Assembly (NCBI RefSeq): GCF_001870675.1
Contig: NZ_MEHT01000005.1
Location: forward strand, 62,001-126,000
DNA length: 64,000 bases
Source: Roseinatronobacter thiooxidans
GTDB lineage: Bacteria; Pseudomonadota; Alphaproteobacteria; Rhodobacterales; Rhodobacteraceae
Direction: 5' to 3'
The position numbers were made by a program, and so were the translations under genes. Below, piece by piece: positions 31,042 to 39,106 of this stretch (within the stretch, counting starts at the first letter, position 1; the number at the start of each line of letters is the position of its first letter). The notes under the pieces are model-generated. The model saw only the letters and a program-made list of their open reading frames with translations. It was not told the origin of the DNA and made no database searches.

Positions 31042-33321
31042 CTAATCCTCATGCGCGGGGTCGCGCAGCCAGTAGCTGTGATCGCCCCGTGCCGCAGGCT
31101 GCGCCCCCGCCCCATCGCCGTCGCGCGCATAGAGCGGCACTTGCTGCAACAGGCGGCGCAGGCGGCGCAGGCCCAAGGGCTTGGTCAATAACAAGATGCC
31201 GGAATCTTCGGCCTGTGTGATCAGATCGGGGCTATGGTTGGCCGTGATCAGCACCGCCGGAAGCGGCCCGTATTGCGCGCGCAACGCGCCGATCAGGGCC
31301 AGTCCGGTTTCCCCGCCATCCAGCTGGTAATCCGCAAGAATCACATCTGGCGGCACCCCAAGTTCTGCGATCTGGGTTTGGGCCTCTGACAGGGTGGTGG
31401 CCTCTATCGGGCTGGCCCCCCAATCTTCCAGCACACCCATCATGGCGCTGCGCACATCGGCGTCATTCTCGACCACCAGAACCAGCAGGTCATCCAAAGC
31501 GCCGCGCGGCTCTGGCGCGGGGCGGGCTGTGGGGTCATCTGCGGGCGCGCTGACTTTGGGTACAGTGACGCTGAACATCGTCCCGCGCCCAAGCACCGAG
31601 CGCAGCGTCAGCGGATGGTGCAACAGCGCACAGGCCTGTTCCACAATCGCCAGCCCCAGCCCCATACCCCCGTCACTGCCTGTCGGGTCCAGCCGCGTGA
31701 ATTCCTTGAAAATATCGGTCTGCTTGTCTTCTGGAATGCCCGGCCCGGTGTCCCACACCTCGATGCGCAAAACGCCACCACGGCGGCGCACACCAAGCGT
31801 CACGCGCCCCCGGTCGGTGTAGCGGATCGCGTTGGACAGCAGGTTTTGCAAGATCCGCTTCAGGTAAATCTGGTCACTGGTCACATGGGCGCGGCAAGGC
31901 ATCACCCGCAGCTGCAACCCGCGCGCCTGTGCCACAGGCGTGAATTCTTCGCGCAGCCTGTCCAGCAGAGGGGCCAGCGCAAGGGTTTCGGGTTTCGCGC
32001 GCGCAGCCCCGATGTCGAATTTCGAGATGTCGAGAAGCGCGCCCAATATCTGCTCGACCGACCCGAAGGCGCTGGTAATCCGTTCGGTCAGCCGTGCCTG
32101 CGCGGGCTGTTGGTCCATCGCCGAGAGCGAGGCAAGAAACAGCTTTGCCGCATTCAACGGTTGCAACAAGTCATGGCTGGCCGAGGCCACAAACCGGGAT
32201 TTCGTGGCATTCGCGCGCTCTGCCTCGTCGCGGGCGGATTCCAGCTCGACCGTGCGGGCGCGCACGCGTGCTTCCAGCGTTTCATTCAGGCGGTGCATTT
32301 CTGCAATCGCGCGGCGTTCCTTGGTCATGTCGGTGAAGGACATCACAAAGCCACGGTCGGGCATGGCCTGCGCGGTCAGTTCCAGCACGCTGCCCTCATC
32401 TTGCACGATTTCCAGCGTCAGGGGCGGGCGGAACGGGGGACCATTGACCCAATCGGTCAGCGCCGCACGAATATTGCCGCGCCCCAACTGCCTGCGCCGC
32501 ATCAGGTTGTTGAGCAGCGCGGTAAAGGGGGTACCGGTGGCAAGCAGGTCCACAGGCGGGGAAAACAACTCCCTCAGGCGCCGGTTCCAGCCTGCAAGGC
32601 GGGCTTTCGCGTCAAAGATCATCACGCCCTGGTCAATATGATCCAGCGTGGCGCGCACCATTTGCGCCTGTTCATCCAGCAGTTTCGCATGCTCGATGCG
32701 TTCATTGCGCACCATGCCTGTCACATCTGTCTGGGTAACAGCGGTGCCGCCAGAGGCCATGCGCTGTTCGCTGACCTGAAGCCAATGATCCTCGACCAAG
32801 GGCACAATGAAATTCACATCGCGTTTGCGGTGGCTGTCCATCCGCTGGGCGACCCATCTTTGGCGGGCCTGCATATCGGGCAGGTTCAGCGCGGGGCTGT
32901 CGGAGACGATGCGCACATAATCCCGAAAAGACAGCCCCGGCCCGATCCGGCGGCGCACATCGGGCAGGTCGGCACAAAAGCGCGAATTCCACATGGTCAG
33001 CGTGTCTGTCGCGTCAAACATGGCGAAGCCTTCGCCCATCGCTTCCAGCGCATCGGCCAGATTGTTGCGTGCATTCACCGCATCGCGTTCGGCCTGCGAC
33101 AGGCGGGCATTGGCCACGCGCAAGCGGTCGAGTGTTTCGGCCAGATCACGGGTGCGGGTGCGGATTTGCTGTTCCAGCGCCACAACATGGCTAAGTTGGC
33201 CCATCGGTCGGCCAGAGCTTTGCGCGCGCTCTGATCTGTCCATCAATGCCAGCACAACGGCGCGCAGGCGGGCATTTTCTTCCTCTGGGGTCAGCCCGTC
33301 TGTCAGGATGGTTTCAAGCAT
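31042..33321 (-). CDS. Hybrid PAS sensor histidine kinase with receiver domain (NahK-like)
   Basis: About 759 residues, no membrane segment, so cytoplasmic. A coiled coil (about 42-95) leads to two PAS-like sensor regions (about 90-200 and 222-335). The HisKA box ASHDLLQPLN has His383. The ATPase domain shows NLLSNAIRYTD, DTGPGIPE and GGMGLGLAIV. A C-terminal receiver has Asp664 (LADYQLDGG). The H-box and layout resemble Pseudomonas NahK/ErcS'. The start at 33321 overlaps the end of the FIST gene by 8 nt. The FIST protein and LuxR-type regulator upstream on the same strand are the likely sensor partner and output. An in-frame upstream start (33384) lies inside the FIST gene and is less likely. 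Confidence 0.9.
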   Translation of the reverse strand: MLETILTDGLTPEEENARLRAVVLALMDRSERAQSSGRPMGQLSHVVALEQQIRTRTRDLAETLDRLRVANARLSQAERDAVNARNNLADALEAMGEGFAMFDATDTLTMWNSRFCADLPDVRRRIGPGLSFRDYVRIVSDSPALNLPDMQARQRWVAQRMDSHRKRDVNFIVPLVEDHWLQVSEQRMASGGTAVTQTDVTGMVRNERIEHAKLLDEQAQMVRATLDHIDQGVMIFDAKARLAGWNRRLRELFSPPVDLLATGTPFTALLNNLMRRRQLGRGNIRAALTDWVNGPPFRPPLTLEIVQDEGSVLELTAQAMPDRGFVMSFTDMTKERRAIAEMHRLNETLEARVRARTVELESARDEAERANATKSRFVASASHDLLQPLNAAKLFLASLSAMDQQPAQARLTERITSAFGSVEQILGALLDISKFDIGAARAKPETLALAPLLDRLREEFTPVAQARGLQLRVMPCRAHVTSDQIYLKRILQNLLSNAIRYTDRGRVTLGVRRRGGVLRIEVWDTGPGIPEDKQTDIFKEFTRLDPTGSDGGMGLGLAIVEQACALLHHPLTLRSVLGRGTMFSVTVPKVSAPADDPTARPAPEPRGALDDLLVLVVENDADVRSAMMGVLEDWGASPIEATTLSEAQTQIAELGVPPDVILADYQLDGGETGLALIGALRAQYGPLPAVLITANHSPDLITQAEDSGILLLTKPLGLRRLRRLLQQVPLYARDGDGAGAQPAARGDHSYWLRDPAHED

Positions 33322-34516
33322 TCTCGGGCGCTCCGGTCTGGCGGGGCAGGAACGCGGACACTTCCATTGCATCGGTATCGTCATCGGGCGGATAAAAGGC
33401 CAGTCCGGTAAATGTCTGGTTCACATGCACAAGGTTGAACTGCTCGCCATAGGTATTGAAGCCGGTGACGCCATATTTGTCCAGAATATGCGATATTTTG
33501 TGGCGCGACTGGGTGTTTTCGGCCTCTAGCCGGCGCAGGATGCAATCGCAGGCCAGAATCGTGGGGGTTTCCCCTTTTGGCGCAATGCGGGACAGTTCGC
33601 GTTCCAGATGCGCGCCCAGATCCGTGCTTTGCGCAAGGCGCAGCACAAGGCCCGTCTCGATTGCAGAGAAAAAACGCAGCGTGCCATCGGGTTCCACCCG
33701 CTGGATTGCCAGAACATGATGCTCATCCCCGATCTTGGACACAACCGGATTGGCCGCAAAAATAAAGGGTGAAAGTTGCTGCGGGTCTTTGCCAAGGATG
33801 CGCGCATATTCCGGCCCGGCGGCCATGCCGTTGATTTCGCGCACCAGACGTTGCGCGGGGCAGGCATCTGTCACCACCATGCGCTGGTCGGTGGGTTCCA
33901 GATGGTCAAACCGGAACGCCGTGATGCGGCAAGGCGTGCGCAGCACCGCCAGCACGGCGGCATCGGTCATGAACTTGCCCGCATGCAGCACAAATGTCTT
34001 GCCAAAGCGCAACCCATCGCCCGCCGAGCCGCCGACAAGCGGGCTTTGGCCCAAGGCCTCGGACAAGGCCCAGACAAGCTGATCTTCCATCAGGGACAGG
34101 CCATCTGTCAGCAAAAAGGCCACTTCATTGGCCCAATCTGCGGTGGAAAACGTGACTTCGGCGCGCAACTCAAAGGCCAGATCGCGCGCGGCTTCCGGGG
34201 TGAAGCGGCGCAAATCGCCAAGGCACCCTGTCGCCACGCGAAACAGGCTGCGCGGCAGGCCCAGCGCCACAATCTGCCCTTCCAGATACCCGCCTGCGGC
34301 AATCTCGCCTGCGGTGGTGCAGCCGATGATCTGTGTTGTCGCAGCAACCGTGGCAAGCGCGCGCTCTAGCACGGGCAGATCATGCCCGTCGCCTACAAAC
34401 AGAATTATCAGCGCAAGCTCTTGGCCCGCAAGCTGGCCCAGCACGTCGGCGGCGGCGCGCGCTGTGTCCGGATCGGCGGATTGCGCACGCGTGATAAAGG
34501 CTTTGGACCGCAGCAT
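33314..34516 (-). CDS. FIST N/C domain sensory protein (NosP-like)
   Basis: About 400 residues. FIST_N spans roughly 25-225 (FVGDGHDLPVLERALA, IIGCTTAGEIAAGGY, ADWANEVAFLLTDGLS) and FIST_C roughly 225-375 (RLVREINGMAAGPEYARIL, FSAIETGLVLRLAQ, TILACDCILRRLEAE, GFNTYGEQFN). GGGAGGGG precedes the ATG at 34516. FIST proteins are soluble ligand-binding partners of signalling enzymes. In Pseudomonas the FIST protein NosP binds haem/nitric oxide and inhibits the adjacent kinase NahK, and the same pairing is seen here. Haem binding in this protein is inferred, not shown. Confidence 0.88.
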   Translation of the reverse strand: MLRSKAFITRAQSADPDTARAAADVLGQLAGQELALIILFVGDGHDLPVLERALATVAATTQIIGCTTAGEIAAGGYLEGQIVALGLPRSLFRVATGCLGDLRRFTPEAARDLAFELRAEVTFSTADWANEVAFLLTDGLSLMEDQLVWALSEALGQSPLVGGSAGDGLRFGKTFVLHAGKFMTDAAVLAVLRTPCRITAFRFDHLEPTDQRMVVTDACPAQRLVREINGMAAGPEYARILGKDPQQLSPFIFAANPVVSKIGDEHHVLAIQRVEPDGTLRFFSAIETGLVLRLAQSTDLGAHLERELSRIAPKGETPTILACDCILRRLEAENTQSRHKISHILDKYGVTGFNTYGEQFNLVHVNQTFTGLAFYPPDDDTDAMEVSAFLPRQTGAPENA

Positions 34517-34617
34517 CTGGCACCCCTCCCTATGGCCATCAGCGGGACTGCTGCCTGCAAGGGCAACCAAACCAGTCTAGCGCAGGTTTTGCAGATTGCG
34601 CAAAGGGTTTGGCCGGT

Positions 34618-35268
34618 TCAGGGTTTGCGCAGAATTTCGGCATAGCTGGCGGAATTGGCAATCCGCACCGCCTGAGTCCGGCTTTGCGCGCCAAGTTTGC
34701 GCAAAATCGCCGTGACATGCGCTTTGACCGTGGTTTCGCTGATCGACAACTCGAAGGCGATTTGCTTGTTCAGATACCCTTCGCAGACCAGCGCCAGAAT
34801 CCGGCCCTGTTGCGGGGTCAGTTCCGACAGGCGGTCAATGACATCGCGCTCGGCGTCGGGGTGGGCATCGGTTGCGGGGGGCGTGTAATCGCGCGGCAGA
34901 TAGCTGCCGCCCTGCGACACCGCGCGGATGGCCGCGACAAATTCTTCGCGGGGGCTGTGTTTGGGAACAAACCCTGCCGCGCCTGCATGCAGCACGGCTG
35001 TGATGATCCGGTCTTCGGACATGGACGAGACGACAATGACAGGAACGCCCGGCGCGGCATTGCGCAGGCGCGCCAGACCATCAAGCCCCGCGACATCGGG
35101 CAGGTTGAGGTCCAGCACGATGGTATCTACTTCCAGCCCACCACGAAATGCCTCCAATGCTGCCCCAAGCGAGCTGCGCGTCTCTACCTGTGACAGGCCC
35201 AGCGCATCGGACAAGGTCATTTGCAGGGCTTCGCAAAATAGCGGGTGGTCATCGATCACCAGTATCAT
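34618..35268 (-). CDS. Response regulator with LuxR-type DNA-binding domain
   Basis: About 216 residues. The receiver domain has the acidic pair in ILVIDDHP, phospho-acceptor Asp53 (IVLDLNLPD) and Lys in FVPKHSP. The C-terminal GerE/LuxR helix-turn-helix (LTPQQGRILALVCEGYLNKQ, then SETTVKAHVTAILRKLGAQS) begins near residue 145. I choose the ATG at 35268 because GAGAGGGG precedes it; several upstream in-frame starts lack one. First gene of the operon with the FIST protein and hybrid kinase, and so the likely transcriptional output. Confidence 0.9.
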   Translation of the reverse strand: MILVIDDHPLFCEALQMTLSDALGLSQVETRSSLGAALEAFRGGLEVDTIVLDLNLPDVAGLDGLARLRNAAPGVPVIVVSSMSEDRIITAVLHAGAAGFVPKHSPREEFVAAIRAVSQGGSYLPRDYTPPATDAHPDAERDVIDRLSELTPQQGRILALVCEGYLNKQIAFELSISETTVKAHVTAILRKLGAQSRTQAVRIANSASYAEILRKP

Positions 35269-35415
35269 CTCGCCCCTCTCTATGGTGACCGCATCCATTG
35301 TAATCATTGTTTCACGCATCACATACTCGTTCGCGCAGCTTTGACCATGGGACGAATCATAGCATCAATCGGAGCGGGGAATACCCCCTCCATAGGTCTT
35401 ACAAGGCGCGCGGCC

Positions 35416-35856
35416 TTAGCCCAGCAACAGCGCCATATGCCGCAGCGCCAGCAGGTAGCCCTGCGTGCCGCAACCTGCGATCACGGCATCGGCGCGGGTG
35501 CTGACATAGGAATGGTGGCGAAACGCCTCGCGCTTGTGGATGTTGGAGATGTGCACCTCGATCACTGGCCCCTCGAATGTGTTGAGAGCGTCCAGAATGG
35601 CGATTGATGTATGGGTATAGGCGGCTGGGTTTATGATGATCCCCTGCGCGGCAAGGCGCGCGTCGTGGATCATGTCCACCAGCGCACCTTCGTGGTTGGA
35701 TTGCCTGCACTGGGTCTGCAACCCCAGTTCCTGCGCAAGCTGCCCACAGGCGCGCGCGACATCGTCCAGCGTCTCATGGCCATAAATCTCTGGCTGGCGC
35801 TGGCCCAGCAGGTTCAGATTGGGGCCATTCAGAATTTCAATCATCGGCGTTGCCAT
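35416..35856 (-). CDS. aroQ: 3-dehydroquinate dehydratase, type II
   Basis: 146 residues, the usual size. It catalyses the third step of the shikimate pathway. The catalytic Tyr lies in [12 protein letters not shown] and the other active-site stretches are [26 protein letters not shown] and [23 protein letters not shown] is upstream of the ATG at 35856. It follows plsC on the same strand after a 41-nt gap and may be the last gene of the ftsE-ftsX-plsC transcript. Confidence 0.95.
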   Translation of the reverse strand: MATPMIEILNGPNLNLLGQRQPEIYGHETLDDVARACGQLAQELGLQTQCRQSNHEGALVDMIHDARLAAQGIIINPAAYTHTSIAILDALNTFEGPVIEVHISNIHKREAFRHHSYVSTRADAVIAGCGTQGYLLALRHMALLLG

Positions 35857-35897
35857 TATCGCCCCTTTTATGTGCTGCGTCGGGTGTCATATCACAT

Positions 35898-36638
35898 CTA
35901 TGCGTGCGGGCGTAGCTGTTCGCGCGCTTCATCGGCCAGCTTGTCTGACGTCGCCTCGACAACTGCCTCCAGTTCGGCAAGAAAGTCGCGGGGCGGCATG
36001 CCCGCCGGAATGGGCGGCAGGAATTCGACCACGGCCAGACCGGGCTTGCGAAACAGGCTGTGGCGCGGCCAGAACATGCCAACATTGGTGGCCACAGGCA
36101 CGCAATCTTGCGCAAGTTCCTGATAGAGCACCGCAGTGCCAATCTTGTAGGGCATCTTGACGCCGGGGGCGACGCGGGTGCCTTGGGGGTAGATAATCAG
36201 CTGGCCCACGGCCTCGGTGCCTGCCTTGACCCGCGCGGTCATCTGCTTGATGGCCTGCCCGCGCTTGCCGCGATCGACCGGCACACAGCCCACACGCAGC
36301 GCATACCAGCCCAGAATGGGCGCATAGACCAGTTGCTTTTTCATAATGAATCGCGGGCGTGGAAGTGCGCCAAAGATCATGATGATATCCAGAAACGACT
36401 GATGCTTGGCCGCGATCAGTACGCCCCCTTGCGGCACCTCTCCGCGAATTTCCGAGTGCAGCCCCGCGATGACCGCCGCCGACCAGCGCACATAGCGGCA
36501 ATAGACATGCATCGCCATCAATGCCCCCTCGCGCCGCACAAGCGCATAGGGCAGGAACACAACCGCCAGAACCAGCATCGCCAGATACATCTGCCCGATA
36601 AAGGTGACAGACCGCACCCATTGCACTGCATGACGCAT
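35898..36638 (-). CDS. plsC: 1-acyl-sn-glycerol-3-phosphate acyltransferase
   Basis: About 246 residues, membrane-associated enzyme that acylates lysophosphatidic acid to phosphatidic acid. One N-terminal hydrophobic span (MYLAMLVLAVVFLPYALV) is followed by the H-x4-D motif KHQSFLD, the substrate motif IYPQGTR (most members have EGTR) and VPVATN. The start at 36638 shares one base with the ftsX stop (TGATG), indicating coupled translation with ftsX. Confidence 0.92.
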   Translation of the reverse strand: MRHAVQWVRSVTFIGQMYLAMLVLAVVFLPYALVRREGALMAMHVYCRYVRWSAAVIAGLHSEIRGEVPQGGVLIAAKHQSFLDIIMIFGALPRPRFIMKKQLVYAPILGWYALRVGCVPVDRGKRGQAIKQMTARVKAGTEAVGQLIIYPQGTRVAPGVKMPYKIGTAVLYQELAQDCVPVATNVGMFWPRHSLFRKPGLAVVEFLPPIPAGMPPRDFLAELEAVVEATSDKLADEAREQLRPHA

Positions 36639-37510
36639 CAGGTCACCCCTCTGAGAACGTGAAAAGCCGTGGCCATGCTGGCCATCCACGAAAGTGCCAC
36701 CACCAAGGCGGGAATGACAAGTGGCAACAGCCAGCCCGCCCCCTGAAAGCCGATGCCGGCCAGCAGATGCGCGGTCCCTTCCAGTTCGGGCATGCTCAGA
36801 AGCGCGGCACAGGCCACAAGCGTGCCTGTGCTGGCCCCAAGTGCTGCCCTGCGCGTGATCCGGCGCACGAAAGCGCGCGCGATGAAGCGGTCCTTGGCCC
36901 CCACCAGCCGCAACACCTTGATGACCTGCCCGTTGGAGGCCAGACTTGCACTTGCCGCCAGCGCGATGATTGCGGCTGTCACGGCACCAATCAGCACCAG
37001 CGAGAAGACCGCGAAACCGCGCATGCGCGCCGCCGCCTGCGCCAAGGGCCTGCGCCAGCGGGTGTGGTCGTCATAGACCGCGCCCGGGGCCTCGGCGCTT
37101 AGGCGCAGGCGCAGGCCCTGGCGGTCTGGCCCTTCCTCTGTCTCGTACAATTCTATCAGGCGGGGCAGCGGCAGGGCATCCAGCGGCAGGTCAGGGCCAA
37201 GCCATGCTTCCAGCAACGCCGCCTGATCTTCGGCCACCATGACACGGGCCTCGGCGATGCCGGGGGTTGTGCGCAGCACATCCAGAACGATGGCGGTTTG
37301 TGCATCCAGCTCGCCCGCCGCGGCGGAAATCCGCACTGTGGCCGTTTGCGCCAGCGAGGCAGACCAGCCGCGCGCAAGATTTGCAGATGTCACCGACAGT
37401 GCCAGTGCGAACACCGCCAGAAACCCCATTGCGGCAGCACTGAGGGTAATCAGCCAGATGCTTTGGCCAGACCGCGGGACCACCAGATCAGAGATGTCGC
37501 GCGCGCTCAC
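36638..37510 (-). CDS. ftsX: Cell division ABC-type protein FtsX
   Basis: 290 residues, inner-membrane partner of FtsE that links the divisome to peptidoglycan hydrolases. The first membrane span is at about 18-42. An extracytoplasmic domain of about 130 residues follows, then three C-terminal spans around the conserved VLRLVGAKDRFIARAFVRR segment. It overlaps ftsE by 4 nt (ATGA) and plsC by 1 nt. Confidence 0.93.
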   Translation of the reverse strand: MSARDISDLVVPRSGQSIWLITLSAAAMGFLAVFALALSVTSANLARGWSASLAQTATVRISAAAGELDAQTAIVLDVLRTTPGIAEARVMVAEDQAALLEAWLGPDLPLDALPLPRLIELYETEEGPDRQGLRLRLSAEAPGAVYDDHTRWRRPLAQAAARMRGFAVFSLVLIGAVTAAIIALAASASLASNGQVIKVLRLVGAKDRFIARAFVRRITRRAALGASTGTLVACAALLSMPELEGTAHLLAGIGFQGAGWLLPLVIPALVVALSWMASMATAFHVLRGVT

Positions 37511-38178
37511 AATTCCGCCCCCGCGATTTGCAGCTTGCGCCCCGAGAACCGCAGCACACGCGCATTCACATGCGCTTTCGCAAAGCGGATCAGGTTCAGG
37601 TCATGCGTGGCAATCACAATGGCAGTGCCCATGCGGTTCAGTTCCACCATCAGCATCAGCAGGCGTTGCGACATGTCCCAATCCAGATTGCCTGTGGGTT
37701 CATCCGCCAGCAGCAAGGTCGGGGCCACGATCACCGCGCGCGCAAGTGCGGCGCGCTGACGCTCGCCGCCCGACAAGGTGGGCGGAAAGGCGTTAGCATG
37801 CCCGCCCAGCCCGACCCACCCCAGAAGGTCTGACAAATCGGTCTCGGTCAGGTCGCGGCCTGTGGTGGTCAGGGGCAGGCCCACATTCTGCGCGACACTC
37901 AAATGGTCCAGAAACTGGCAGTCCTGATGCACCACGCCAATGCGCTGGCGCGTTTCGGCCAGCTGGTCGCGGGTCATCTCGGCCAAGGCGCGCCCCATGA
38001 CGCTGACCTTGCCGGAACTTGGCTGCAATTCGCCATAACACAGTTTCAGAATGGTGCTTTTGCCTGCCCCGGAAGGGCCGGTCAGGAAATGAAAACTGCC
38101 CTGCTCCAGCCGCAGCGTGACATCCCGAAACAGCGGCCCGCCGCCGTAATCATGCGATACATCCTCGAAAGCAATCAT
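37507..38178 (-). CDS. ftsE: Cell division ATP-binding protein FtsE
   Basis: 223 residues, one ABC domain: Walker A TGPSGAGKST (about 33-42), signature LSGGERQRAALARA, Walker B LLLADEPTGNLD and His switch IATHD. It forms a complex with FtsX at the division site. The gene is divergent from a zinc-ribbon protein gene, with 182 bp between starts. Confidence 0.94.
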   Translation of the reverse strand: MIAFEDVSHDYGGGPLFRDVTLRLEQGSFHFLTGPSGAGKSTILKLCYGELQPSSGKVSVMGRALAEMTRDQLAETRQRIGVVHQDCQFLDHLSVAQNVGLPLTTTGRDLTETDLSDLLGWVGLGGHANAFPPTLSGGERQRAALARAVIVAPTLLLADEPTGNLDWDMSQRLLMLMVELNRMGTAIVIATHDLNLIRFAKAHVNARVLRFSGRKLQIAGAEL

Positions 38179-38360
38179 GCGCGCCCCGATGCCGCGCGAC
38201 AGCGCACGCGGTCCAATGTATAACTGCCACGCAGATAGACCATTTTGCGTGTTCCCATCACAATACCTGCTAATAAACTTGGAGAACGCCTTGACGCTTG
38301 CTACATCATAAGGAATGCCACGCCAATGCCCCGCGTCGCGGTTTTGCTCAAGGGAAGATC

Positions 38361-39062
38361 ATGCGTTTAGTTTGCACCGAATGTAACGCCCAATACGAGA
38401 TTGACGCCGCGTTATTGCCCGATTCTGGGCGCGAAGTACAATGCTCGGCCTGCGGGCATGTGTGGTTTCAGGAAAAGACACCAGCAGTTGCGGCAGCGGC
38501 GCCCGCGCAGGGACATATGCCCAAACCCACAGCGGATGCGCCCCTTGCAGAGGCAGCGCCAACACCACGCAAGGTTGATGACAAGGTTCTGGAAATCCTG
38601 CGCGAGGAAGCAGAGTTTGAATCCCGCCAGCGCGCCCGAGAGGCAGAGGCGCTGGAAACGCAGCCCGATCTGGGGCTGTCGGGTGCTGCCCCTTGGCCCA
38701 GCGGCGCAAAGCATACCGCGCCCGCCCCCCCGAAAGACGCGCCAGACGCGACACCAAAGGCCAACACACAGGCCGCATTCCCCGATATCGAAGATATCAG
38801 CGCGTCACTGGAACCCATCAGCCAAAGTCGCGCAGGGCGCAGCACCACCGAATTCGACCTGCCTGCCACCGCGAACGAGCGCAGACGCAGTTTTTGGGGC
38901 GGGCTGGCCGTGCCATTGGTGCTGGCCGCCATCCTGATTGCCCCATATCTGATGGCCTCTGAAATCATCACAGCGCTGCCTGCGTCAGAACCTGCGATGA
39001 CAGGTTATGTGAATACTGTTGACGGGATGCGCATACGCCTTGCGGCGCTACTGAACGGTTAA
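38361..39062 (+). CDS. Zinc-ribbon (MJ0042/zinc_ribbon_5) membrane-anchored protein
   Basis: About 233 residues. The N-terminus is an MJ0042-type zinc finger with two CxxC knuckles (LVCTECNAQYEI and QCSACGHVW). The centre is a long Ala/Pro-rich disordered linker. A single hydrophobic span near residues 180-202 (GGLAVPLVLAAILIAPYLMA) suggests a cytoplasmic zinc ribbon anchored in the inner membrane. AGGGAAG precedes the ATG at 38361. The function is unknown; similar proteins lie near ftsE in other Rhodobacteraceae as I recall. It converges on the PBP gene. Confidence 0.82.
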   Translation: MRLVCTECNAQYEIDAALLPDSGREVQCSACGHVWFQEKTPAVAAAAPAQGHMPKPTADAPLAEAAPTPRKVDDKVLEILREEAEFESRQRAREAEALETQPDLGLSGAAPWPSGAKHTAPAPPKDAPDATPKANTQAAFPDIEDISASLEPISQSRAGRSTTEFDLPATANERRRSFWGGLAVPLVLAAILIAPYLMASEIITALPASEPAMTGYVNTVDGMRIRLAALLNG

Positions 39063-39070
39063 GGTGTGGC

Positions 39071-39101
39071 GCGCCCTACCTGAATTGCGACAGGTGGGCG
39101 C
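39071..39101. terminator. Imperfect hairpin between convergent genes
   Basis: GCGCCCTACCTG (39071-39082) pairs with CAGGTGGGCGC (39091-39101) with one bulged base and an 8-nt loop, in the 44-bp gap between the zinc-ribbon gene and the PBP gene stops. Possible bidirectional terminator. Confidence 0.5.
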
Positions 39102-39106
39102 TGCAC

